Source of the DNA: Gammaproteobacteria bacterium
GTDB lineage: Bacteria > Pseudomonadota > Gammaproteobacteria > Nevskiales > Nevskiaceae
Direction: 5' to 3'
NCBI GenBank assembly: GCA_022599775.1
Contig: JAHZLQ010000007.1
Coordinates: forward strand, 1 to 64,000
DNA: 64,000 nt
The notes below the pieces were generated by a model. It ran no database searches and was not told the origin of the DNA. It saw nothing but the letters and a program-made list of their open reading frames with translations. A program made the translations under genes and the position numbers. Below are positions 23,155-30,455 of this stretch, in pieces (position 1 is the first letter of the stretch; each line of letters begins with the position of its first letter).

Positions 23155-24585
23155 ATGGATTCGCAGCGTCTCGCCCGTTTCGTCGACGCCATCTGGGAGG
23201 ACGAAATCGTCCCCCAAATCACCGATTACATCCGCATTCCCAACAAGTCGCCGCTGTTCGATCCGCAATGGGCCGAGCACGGTTATATGGACGAGGCGGT
23301 GGCGCTGATGGAAACCTGGGCGCGCGCCAAGCTACCGTCGCTGGGCGATGCCACGCTGGAAGTGGTGCGGCTTGAAGGGCGCACGCCGCTGATCTTCATC
23401 GACGTTCCAGCCTGTGGTGACGCCAATCCGGATGATTGCGTGCTGCTCTACGGCCATCTCGACAAGCAGCCCGAAATGACCGGTTGGGCCGAGGATCTCG
23501 GTCCCTGGAAGCCGGTGCGCAAGGGCGACCGGCTCTATGGACGCGGCGGTGCCGACGATGGCTATGCGATCTTCGGTTCGCTGGCCGGGCTGCTGGCACT
23601 GCACGACCAGGGCGTGCCGCATGTGCGCTGCGTGGTCATGATCGAGGCCTGCGAGGAATCCGGCAGTTACGACCTGCCGTACTACGTGGACCATCTCGCC
23701 GCGCGCATCGGCTCACCCTCGCTGGTGATCTGTCTGGACTCCGGTTGCGGCAACTACGAACAGCTGTGGCTCACCACCAGTTTGCGCGGCATGGCCGGCG
23801 GCAATCTGCGCGTACAGGTGCTGGAGGAAGGCGTGCACAGCGGCGATGCTTCGGGCGTGGTGGCATCGAGTTTCCGCATCCTGCGTTCCCTGTTGTCCCG
23901 GCTCGAGGACGAGACCAGCGGCCGCATCAAGCCGCAGGACTTTTACGTGGAGATTCCGCCGCAGCGCGTGGAGCAGGCGCGTCTGGCCGCCGACACCTTG
24001 GGCGAGGATATCTACGCGAAGTTCCCGTTCGTGGACGGCATGCAGCCGGTGGACACCGATCTGTCGGAGCTCGTGCTCAACCGCACCTGGCGTCCGCAAC
24101 TGGCGATCACCGGCGTCGACGGCCTGCCGCCGCTGGGCTCGGCCGGCAATGTGCTGCGCCCGCACAGCGCCGTGAAGATCAGCCTGCGTCTGCCGCCGAC
24201 GCTGGACGGCAAGCGGGCGACCGAGGCGCTCAAGATCTTGATCGAATCCGATCCGCCTTACGGCGCGCAGGTCAGTCTGGACGTGGAGAAATCCGCCAGC
24301 GGCTGGAACGCACCGGCCTTGTCACCATGGCTGGAAGCCGCCGTGGCGCAGGCCTCGGAATCGTACTTCGGCAAGCCGCCGACCTACATGGGCGAGGGCG
24401 GCAGCATTCCGTTCATGGGCATGCTCGGCGAGAAATTCCCGCAGGCGCAGTTCCTGATCACCGGCGTGCTGGGGCCGCATTCCAATGCACATGGCCCCAA
24501 CGAATTCCTGCACATTCCGATGGGCAAGCGCGTGACCATGGTGGTGGCCGACGTGCTGGCACGTCACGCCGAGGCGCGTAACTGA
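23155..24585 (+). CDS. M20 family dipeptidase
   Basis: Zinc peptidase of family M20, CNDP/PepV-like branch, 476 residues. The metal ligands are recognisable: His in LLYGHLDKQPEM (near 100), Asp in GRGGADDGY (near 131), Glu-Glu in EACEESGSYD (near 163), Asp in CLDSGC and His in GPHSNAHGPNE near the C-terminus. It probably cleaves dipeptides in the cytoplasm; no signal peptide is seen. It stands alone between YfcE and a convergent small membrane protein. Confidence 0.88.
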   Translation: MDSQRLARFVDAIWEDEIVPQITDYIRIPNKSPLFDPQWAEHGYMDEAVALMETWARAKLPSLGDATLEVVRLEGRTPLIFIDVPACGDANPDDCVLLYGHLDKQPEMTGWAEDLGPWKPVRKGDRLYGRGGADDGYAIFGSLAGLLALHDQGVPHVRCVVMIEACEESGSYDLPYYVDHLAARIGSPSLVICLDSGCGNYEQLWLTTSLRGMAGGNLRVQVLEEGVHSGDASGVVASSFRILRSLLSRLEDETSGRIKPQDFYVEIPPQRVEQARLAADTLGEDIYAKFPFVDGMQPVDTDLSELVLNRTWRPQLAITGVDGLPPLGSAGNVLRPHSAVKISLRLPPTLDGKRATEALKILIESDPPYGAQVSLDVEKSASGWNAPALSPWLEAAVAQASESYFGKPPTYMGEGGSIPFMGMLGEKFPQAQFLITGVLGPHSNAHGPNEFLHIPMGKRVTMVVADVLARHAEARN

Positions 24586-24596
24586 ACGCGTTCGGT

Positions 24597-24845
24597 CTAC
24601 TCGTCTGAATCCGGTGCGCCGATCACGAACCACAGAAGCGCGGTGACCGCAGCCAGCACGCCCAGCTGGATTGCCAGCAGGGGGCTGTTGACCGTGGCGC
24701 CGAGATCCGGCGTCACGCCGATGAACGAATAGCCGGCGCTGAGCACGCGGCCGCCGCCGTGCACAATGTGAAACGGCGGAAACAGCAGCATCGCAACCGC
24801 GATGACGGCAACCGTCACGAGTAAGGTTCTTTGCTTGGCTTTCAT
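24597..24845 (-). CDS. small membrane protein with two predicted helices
   Basis: An 82-residue protein of no recognised family. Two hydrophobic segments (about residues 7-24 and 54-76) flank a glycine-rich periplasmic loop. The SD GGGAGGG lies 8 bp before the ATG at 24845, which decides the start; the open frame upstream has no membrane character. It is divergent from the Rieske oxygenase gene, so it may share that regulatory region. Confidence 0.55.
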   Translation of the reverse strand: MKAKQRTLLVTVAVIAVAMLLFPPFHIVHGGGRVLSAGYSFIGVTPDLGATVNSPLLAIQLGVLAAVTALLWFVIGAPDSDE

Positions 24846-25098
24846 CGTTCGCCACCCTCCCTGGCGTGTGTGGAAGTCCTTGTCCGCCCCGATTCTGCCA
24901 GCATTGCGCGGGATTGTTGGCGTGGTCACACAGCCGTGCGGCACGGTCTGCCTCAAAGCGCGACCAAAAGCAAGGCGCATCCAAACGAGGAATCGGCGCG
25001 CGAAGGCCCTCAGGATGGCAATTCCCGCGATGCGTCCGTGCCTGAAAACACACGGGCAGGACTGCGCATCGACGGCCAGCCGAAGGAGGACGAAGCTC

Positions 25099-26106
25099 GT
25101 GGCCACGATCAATCTCAAGATGCTGCTCGAATCCCAGAGTCTGGAACGCTGTCCGTTCCCGATTCCGACCGGATGGTTCTTCGTGGACTATTCCGAAAGT
25201 CTCAAGCCCGGCGAGCTGCGCAACGTCGAACTGTTCGACCAGGAATGGGTGCTGTTCCGCACCGAATCCGGCAAGGTCGGGCTCACTGACCCGTACTGCC
25301 CGCATCTCGGTGCGCATATCGGCCATGGTGGCGCGGTCGTCGGCGAACATGTCCGCTGCCCGTTCCATCACTGGGAATACGACACCGCCGGTTGGTGCAA
25401 GAACATTCCCTACGGCAAGCTCACGCCGCCGATCGTGAAGAAGCAGGCGATACTGCGGACCTTGCTGGCGCAGGAGCGTTACGGTCTGATCTGGGCCTGG
25501 TATCACCCGGCTTGTGAAGAACCGTCCTGGGACCTGCCGGCGATTCCGCAGCTGGAGACGCCGGGCTTCGTCGAGCCGCGTCGCGGCACCTGGCCGGTCA
25601 ATACCGCGATTCAGGAAATCGCCGAGAACGGCGTGGACTTCGCCCACCTCAAGTTCCTGCATGGCGCGCCGGGCATACCGCCGGCCGAGGTCAACTTCGA
25701 GGATCACATCATTCACATCGACATGGCCGGCGGCTACATCGTCGGCAAGGGCTACGGCCCCGGGCTCAATGTCTTCCACTTCACGCAGGAAGGCATTACC
25801 GCGACGATGATCTCCTACACCCAGCCGATCACCGCCGAACGCAGTCAGATGAACATGAGCTTCACCCATGCCGAGTATCCGGAAGGCTCCAAGGAACTGG
25901 TGATGGCGAAGAAGATCGTGGATCACATGATCGGGCAGGCCGACGGCGAGGACAGCGCCGGTTTCGAGAGCGTGGATTTCATCGTCTGGAACAACAAGAA
26001 ATACCGGCCCAATCCGCTGCTGTGCGATGGCGATGGCCCGATCTTGCGCTACCGCGAATGGTTCAAGCAGTTCTATTCCGGGCAGGAACAGCTTGAGACG
26101 ATCTGA
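25099..26106 (+). CDS. Rieske non-heme iron oxygenase, ketosteroid hydroxylase-like
   Basis: Oxygenase component of a ring-hydroxylating type system, 335 residues. The [2Fe-2S] Rieske motifs are CPHLGAH (near 66) and CPFHHW (near 85). The mononuclear iron site is ENGVDFAHLKFLH (near 175), with both His ligands and the bridging Asp. This short N-terminal arrangement and the lack of a C-terminal alpha-subunit insert resemble KshA (3-ketosteroid 9-alpha-hydroxylase) and cholesterol-7-desaturase-like enzymes. That substrate class is inference. A GTG start at 25099 is preceded by AAGGAGGA. A ferredoxin follows after 50 bp, but there is no reductase. Confidence 0.82.
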   Translation: MATINLKMLLESQSLERCPFPIPTGWFFVDYSESLKPGELRNVELFDQEWVLFRTESGKVGLTDPYCPHLGAHIGHGGAVVGEHVRCPFHHWEYDTAGWCKNIPYGKLTPPIVKKQAILRTLLAQERYGLIWAWYHPACEEPSWDLPAIPQLETPGFVEPRRGTWPVNTAIQEIAENGVDFAHLKFLHGAPGIPPAEVNFEDHIIHIDMAGGYIVGKGYGPGLNVFHFTQEGITATMISYTQPITAERSQMNMSFTHAEYPEGSKELVMAKKIVDHMIGQADGEDSAGFESVDFIVWNNKKYRPNPLLCDGDGPILRYREWFKQFYSGQEQLETI

Positions 26107-26156
26107 ACATCCAAGGAACTCGCCGATGATGCGCCGACGAATGATGGAGTTTGTGC

Positions 26157-26480
26157 ATGCCTGATGTGCGGGTGACCGGACGCGATGGCCAGGAAGAAAC
26201 GCTGCAGGGAGGTGAGGGTCGCCCTTTGATGGAGCTGCTGCGAGATGCCGGCACCGGCGTCGACGGCACCTGCGGCGGCATGTGTTCCTGCGGAACCTGC
26301 CATGTCTATGTGGGCAACGAGTGGATCGATCGTCTGCCGCCGCGCAGCGAGGACGAAACCCTGATGCTCGAAGCCCTGGCCGAGGTCGTGGAACTGCGTC
26401 CCGGCTCGCGCCTGTCCTGTCAGATCGAGCTGAGCGAAGCCCTTCAGGGTCTCGCGGTGGAGGTCGCGCCGGACGCCTGA
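26157..26480 (+). CDS. [2Fe-2S] ferredoxin, adrenodoxin type
   Basis: A 107-residue ferredoxin. The cluster ligands are CGGMCSCGTC (about residues 41-50, C-x4-C-x-C-x2-C as seen) with a final Cys in LSCQIE (near 92). The GSRLSCQI end motif is typical of adrenodoxin/putidaredoxin-like proteins that feed electrons to oxygenases or P450s. The gene follows the Rieske oxygenase on the same strand and is probably its electron donor. The stop overlaps by 37 bp the 3' end of the convergent acetyltransferase gene. Confidence 0.85.
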   Translation: MPDVRVTGRDGQEETLQGGEGRPLMELLRDAGTGVDGTCGGMCSCGTCHVYVGNEWIDRLPPRSEDETLMLEALAEVVELRPGSRLSCQIELSEALQGLAVEVAPDA

Positions 26481-26986
26481 GGCGACCCGTCCGCCAGCAG
26501 ACCCCCGTCCACCAGACGCTTTTCCATCGACCAGTTCGTCAGCGTTTCGCCGTTGCGCGGCACCTCGTTGCGACGGAGCGTCGCAAACCCCTGCTTGGCG
26601 AAAAATGGCCGTGCCAGATACGAAGCCTCGACGTACAGGCGAGTGATTCCCTGCTGCCGCGCGCGCGACTGCAGCTCGGCATACAGCGCCGACGAGACGC
26701 CGCGTCGCTGATGCTGCGGATGCGTGTAGGTCCAGTCGATATGGCCGTCCGCTTCCAGGGTGGTGAAGCCGACAATCTGCGCACTGATCAGTGCCACCAG
26801 TGGCGGCTTGGCGCGCAGGCGTTGCCGCCACATCGCATAGTCCTTGGGCAGGGGTGCCCAGGCCTGCACCTGGGCCGGACTGTAGTACTGCGTGGCGACG
26901 GTATGGATCGCATCGTAGAAGATGTCCGTCACTGCGGTCGCGTCCCGTGCCTCGTAGGGCCGGATGCGAATCGGCGCCGCGCTCAC
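26444..26986 (-). CDS. GNAT family N-acetyltransferase
   Basis: A 180-residue GNAT enzyme. The pattern IRPYEARDATAVTDIFYDAIH opens it, the acetyl-CoA loop is HQRRGVSSALY (near residue 86), and ARPFFAKQGFATL is the C-terminal GNAT motif. This matches the YafP-like group. The GTG start at 26986 overlaps the stop of the YCII-domain gene (GTGA). The C-terminal tail past about 160 is low-complexity and overlaps the ferredoxin gene on the other strand. The substrate is unknown. Confidence 0.75.
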   Translation of the reverse strand: MSAAPIRIRPYEARDATAVTDIFYDAIHTVATQYYSPAQVQAWAPLPKDYAMWRQRLRAKPPLVALISAQIVGFTTLEADGHIDWTYTHPQHQRRGVSSALYAELQSRARQQGITRLYVEASYLARPFFAKQGFATLRRNEVPRNGETLTNWSMEKRLVDGGLLADGSPQASGATSTARP

Positions 26987-27336
26987 GTGAAGCACGGCCC
27001 CAGCTCGCGCACTTCCACGCTGGCCCAGGCCGCTGCCGGGCACTGTTCGGCGATACGCAAGGCTTCCTCGCGGCTGCCGCAATCGAGCAGGAAGAAGCCC
27101 CCGATCATCTCCTTGGTTTCGGAGAACGGGCCATCGACCACGCGGCGCTGACCGTCACGCACGGACAGTCGCAGACCATCGTGATCGGATTTCAGGGATT
27201 CGCTGGCGATCAGCAGGCCCTGCGCCTTCAGTGACTCGGCGAAGCGCTGCATGCTCGCGTAGGCGGCCTCGCCTTCGTCCTGGCTGCGAGCTTCCCGTTG
27301 GCCGCGGGGCTCGACGATCAACAATGCGAATCGCAT
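26983..27336 (-). CDS. YCII/DGPF-domain protein
   Basis: A 117-residue protein of the YciI-like fold. The family's DGPF motif is present (VVDGPFSETKEMIGGFFLLD, near residue 66), as is the N-terminal MRFALLIVE strand. DGPF-domain genes are often next to ECF sigma factor genes; none is present here. The partner is the GNAT gene, translationally coupled by a GTGA overlap. The biochemical role is unknown. Confidence 0.8.
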   Translation of the reverse strand: MRFALLIVEPRGQREARSQDEGEAAYASMQRFAESLKAQGLLIASESLKSDHDGLRLSVRDGQRRVVDGPFSETKEMIGGFFLLDCGSREEALRIAEQCPAAAWASVEVRELGPCFT

Positions 27337-27481
27337 GGATGTGCTCGGCTGCTGCAATGGGATGTCGCCCGAAATGCCGCGATGGGCGGATCAGGCGACA
27401 GCGGCTTGTGAAAGGGTAAATAGGGCGGCTAACAACGTACAGAATCGGCCCCGCCCTTTACGCCATGTCGATCAAATCTAT

Positions 27482-27658
27482 ATGAAGACGGGCGACATGG
27501 TTCTGCAGAGCGAGATGGTTGCCCGCTGGGCAGATGGTAAGCGCCTCGCTTTCATTGGCGATGGCGACGCCATTAGCGTTTGCGTCGCGCTCCTAAAGAA
27601 TAAGGACATCTTTGAATTCGGCCCATCGCACATCACGGTGCCCCCCGTGCCAATGTGA
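27482..27658 (+). pseudogene. 5' fragment of a SAM-dependent methyltransferase-like gene, cut by an IS
   Basis: The readable part starts near the ATG at 27482 and encodes MKTGDMVLQSEMVARW, then GKRLAFIGDGDAISVCVA, which looks like a Rossmann motif I, then GPSHITV. Sense is lost after about 27640, within 10 bp of the left end of the IS3-family element. The rest of the gene is not found on the other side. The upstream frame is open to 27335 but does not look like protein sequence. The family resemblance (methyltransferase or aminopropyltransferase-like) is moderate. Confidence 0.5.
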
Positions 27659-27669
27659 CCTGAGACAAC
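27648..27669. repeat. left terminal inverted repeat of the IS3-family element
   Basis: TGCCAATG (27648-27655) and TGAGACAAC (27661-27669) match the complement of the right end, TGTCAATG...TGAGACAAC. The spacing between the blocks is 5 bp here and 3 bp at the right end. Confidence 0.55.
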
Positions 27670-27742
27670 TACCTCATCGCTATTACTGAAGGTAGGCTCC
27701 TCTCATGGACACCCCAGCATCAATGATTTCCCCACGTCTTCC

Positions 27743-28143
27743 ATGGCCACGGCGGCAGGATCCTCGACCACGGTGCATTCCTCAACCGAAGTGCCGGGCA
27801 AGGCGACGCGCCGGCGGTTCACGCTCGGCTACAAACGCAAGATCGTCGCGCTGGCCGCCGGACTGCCGGACGGTGAGCTTGGCGCGATGCTGCGCCGTGA
27901 AGGGCTGTACTCCTCGCACCTGACTCATTGGCGTCGCCAAGTCGCGGCGCTGGACGCGCAGACGCCGGAGCCGCAACGCGGACGCAAGCCCGATCCCACG
28001 CGCCCGGAGAAGCTTAGAATCAACCAGCTCGAACGTGACCTGGCCCGTGCACAAAAGCGGTTGGTACAAGCGGAAGCGATCATCGACGCCCAAAAAAACT
28101 GTGTGCGCTGCTGGGGTTGCCGAGCAGTGAGGAGCAGCCATGA
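27743..28143 (+). pseudogene. IS3-family transposase OrfA with a one-base frameshift
   Basis: HTH protein of the IS3/IS911 OrfA type: RRFTLGYKRKIVALAAGL, then SSHLTHWRRQV, then a leucine-zipper-like helix (INQLERDLARAQKRLVQAEAIIDAQK). In the A7 tract at 28092-28098 the sense frame is lost. With one more A, or by reading -1, it continues KKLCALLGLPSSEE to a TGA at 28141-28143 that overlaps the OrfB ATG, the normal layout. Either the tract lost one base or slippage is used. As written, the frame runs on to 28381 in nonsense. Confidence 0.7.
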
Positions 28144-28880
28144 GCGCGTTACCAGCGTTGTCGGCCATGGTCGGCGTGGCGCGGGCATGTACCGGCCTGG
28201 GCCTGTCGCGGGCGACGCTGTACCGTCGGCGCCAGCCCAAGGCGTCGACGAGGGTGACTCGGACGACGGTGAAGTGGACGTACGTGTACCTCTACGTCGT
28301 GCTCGACGTGTACAGCCGCTACGTGGTCGGCTGGCTGCTGAGCACACGCGAGTCCGCCGCGCTGGCGCGCGAGCTGGTTGAGCAGACCGCCTTGCGTGAG
28401 GCGGTGCCCAAGGATCAACTCACGTTGCATGCCGATCGCGGCGCGCCGATGCGATCCAAGACGCTGGCCGAGCTGCTCGTCGATCTCGGCATCGAGGCCA
28501 GCTTTTCCCGGCCCCAGCAAAGCAACGACAACCCGTACAGCGAGAGCCTGTTCAAGACCACCCAATACGCCCCGGACTTTCCCGCCTGCTTTGCCGGCAT
28601 CGATCATGCCCGTGACGTCATCACGCCGTTCTTCGAGCACTACAACCACCATCATCGCCACACGGGCATCGGCCTGATGACACCTGCCGCCGTCCATCAC
28701 GGCCACGCACCGCGCATCACCGCCGAGCGTGCGCTAACCCTGACCGCCGCTTTTGATCGCTACCAGCACCGCTTCAAAGGCCGCGTACCCCAACCACCGC
28801 GCGTGCCCGACAAGGTTTACATCAACCCACCCCGCCAGAACCCTGTATCCAGCTCAGCACCCGTCACCGAAACTCACTAA
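28140..28880 (+). pseudogene. IS3-family transposase OrfB with internal deletion of the first catalytic Asp
   Basis: The N-terminus (SRATLYRRRQPKAS) is the HTH of OrfB. It is joined directly to VKWTYVYLYVVLDVYSRYVVGW. In intact OrfB proteins roughly 100 residues, including the WDIT motif with the first Asp of the DDE triad, lie between these segments. Here only the second Asp (HADRG) and the Glu (NDNPYSESLFKT) remain. The frame is kept across the junction near 28255. The protein should be unable to transpose the element. Confidence 0.72.
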
Positions 28881-28893
28881 ATTCAAACCCGCC

Positions 28894-28913
28894 GTTGTCT
28901 CAAAGCATTGACA
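28894..28913. repeat. right terminal inverted repeat of the IS3-family element
   Basis: GTTGTCTCA (28894-28902) and CATTGACA (28906-28913) are the inverted counterpart of the left end. The last base could be extended by one further complementary C at 28914. Confidence 0.55.
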
Positions 28914-29197
28914 CATTCCGCTGCGGGGCGAGAAGTACGTAGTGAGTCGGGTCGAGTTAGTCATGAGGCATCTCCAGTCGGTTATAGGCATTGAGGTTTT
29001 GTGCCGCTGGCCTGGTTACTCGAGACGCGAACCCGATGCTCGAGCAGCTATTCCGCCGTCTCGATACCCCTCCTTGATCACCGCGTCCCGGTTTCGAAGC
29101 CGGTGCCACTGGTTCCCATACTTCCGGGATTGATGGAGTCAAGAAATACGCAGATACTCAAGATAAATGACTCCATAAGAAGACCGCCTGAGCACAT
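28914..29197. other. gap between the IS and the defence operon
   Basis: I see no gene, tRNA or integrase fragment here. Base composition is more AT-rich than the core chromosome, especially 29110-29190, which probably holds the promoter of the following gene. A GGTTTCGAAGCC sequence resembles a T-arm but no tRNA fold surrounds it. Confidence 0.45.
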
Positions 29198-30352
29198 ATG
29201 GGTCGCCCTACTCGTGAGTTATCTGAACGATGTCGCGCGTCCCTGTGGGCGAAGCAGGTCTGGCTCGCCTCCGGGCTGAGCTTCGACCGTCTCGACATGC
29301 TGCTGTTGGACGGTCTGTCTCTGGATGAGGTGCGTACCCGTGGCCGAGCTAAAGGCAGCTGTCGCCGAGTGCTCAATCAGATCTATCGGCGGGGAGATGG
29401 TCTGGCCGAAGTCCGTCTTTCCAATGACCGGGGCAGCGTGCATCTGGCTGTATGGGCAGCGGAAGTTTGTCCCGCTTGCGAACCTGCCCGCGATGATTTC
29501 TTCAATCCGTTATGGGATCTGTTAGCGGCTGGGCGCCCACCCAGCGCGAAAGAGGTCGCATCCGCCCTCTTCGGAGGCATGGATCACCTGGGCATTGCTC
29601 AGCTGACTTCTGAGGGCATCGGCTTGGGTCTGCAGCTTTGTGGTACATCGTTTCCCGTGCGTCCGGGCGACGATGAACAAGTTCGACACGGCGCCCAGGT
29701 TGCCGCGATTGAGGGCTCGCTTTACTCCATCCTCGTCCTTGCCCTGCAGTGCAGGATGGCGGGCGAGCGAGCGCAGTACGCTCACGCGCAGGTCTACCTT
29801 GATGCTCTAGAAGCTTGCACGGAAGCGTTAGGCAGGGCTGTAGACGAGCCCTATCTGGCCCGTCTATTGATGGATCAGATTGATCTGCGGCTTCTGCAGA
29901 ACGTGTGGGATCCCAGTCGGCCTAAACATTGGCTTCATGCGTACGTCCACGAGAAGGGCAATACCGACCTAGATCACGACAAATGGCGCACCCGGGCGCG
30001 AATGTATGGGCGTAACGGCAACCGAACCCGTTCGGCGATCCGCAAGGAAAATGCGACCATTCCGATGCTCAAGCTAGACTCGAACCTGGCGTGGTTTCTC
30101 GGTCACGGAAACCAGCTTCTCTCTGCGCTCATGGCGGAGAAGGCAGGCGGGCGGCAGGACCTTGTGACTGGGAAGATTCCAGACCGATGGCAAGAGTTGC
30201 TGGAAAAAGCGCGATATCTTTTCGGGGAGCCGCGCGATACCAAGACGTACTTCAGTATCTCCATATCCGGCGCACCAGAGTCTGACGAACTTGAGATCGT
30301 CCCACTCACGAAGCGCAAGGCACTTCAGCGCGATAAGCGCCCTCCCGGCTGA
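29198..30352 (+). CDS. unrecognised 384-residue protein upstream of a type I restriction operon
   Basis: I do not recognise this protein. It is soluble, with no signal or membrane segment. The N-terminus [20 protein letters not shown] is followed by a region that looks like a helix-turn-helix ([27 protein letters not shown], split by a loop). A possible metal pair is [10 protein letters not shown] (near residue 91). The middle is helical and the C-terminus ends in [12 protein letters not shown]. It lies 103 bp before hsdM on the same strand, inside the defence region, so a regulatory or effector role in defence is a reasonable hypothesis and no more. Confidence 0.6.
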   Translation: MGRPTRELSERCRASLWAKQVWLASGLSFDRLDMLLLDGLSLDEVRTRGRAKGSCRRVLNQIYRRGDGLAEVRLSNDRGSVHLAVWAAEVCPACEPARDDFFNPLWDLLAAGRPPSAKEVASALFGGMDHLGIAQLTSEGIGLGLQLCGTSFPVRPGDDEQVRHGAQVAAIEGSLYSILVLALQCRMAGERAQYAHAQVYLDALEACTEALGRAVDEPYLARLLMDQIDLRLLQNVWDPSRPKHWLHAYVHEKGNTDLDHDKWRTRARMYGRNGNRTRSAIRKENATIPMLKLDSNLAWFLGHGNQLLSALMAEKAGGRQDLVTGKIPDRWQELLEKARYLFGEPRDTKTYFSISISGAPESDELEIVPLTKRKALQRDKRPPG

Positions 30353-30455
30353 GCTGCCCGCGGATCACGCGTTATTCCTGCATCCTGTCGCAACCACCAG
30401 AGCGCAGAAAAGCGCCGAACCCGCATCTTCAATTGCACCGCCTAAACGAAAACTC

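Larger units (their letters stand above)
27648..28913 (+). mobile_element. defective IS3-family insertion sequence
   Basis: About 1.27 kb with imperfect terminal inverted repeats: left TGCCAATGTGACCTGAGACAAC (in two parts, 27648-27655 and 27661-27669) and right GTTGTCTCAAAGCATTGACA (28894-28913). Ends are TG...CA. Two overlapping transposase frames lie inside, orfA (IS3/IS911-type HTH) and orfB (integrase core). Both are damaged. Flanking bases (CCG and CAT) do not form a target duplication, so the element may have moved by recombination or lost a junction. It marks the left edge of the defence region. Confidence 0.75.

Noticed and set aside
27335..27481. Upstream extension of the methyltransferase fragment
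   Set aside because: The frame is open but the amino acids do not resemble a protein N-terminus, and it overlaps the promoter side of the divergent YCII gene.
27640..28920. Target-site duplication for the IS
   Set aside because: The bases next to the ends (CCG left, CAT right) do not match for 3 or 4 bp, even when the ends are shifted by a base.
29080..29125. tRNA-like T-arm (GGTTTCGAAGCC) as an island attachment site
   Set aside because: No acceptor stem, D-arm or anticodon arm can be drawn around it, and no direct repeat of it was seen at the other end of the island.
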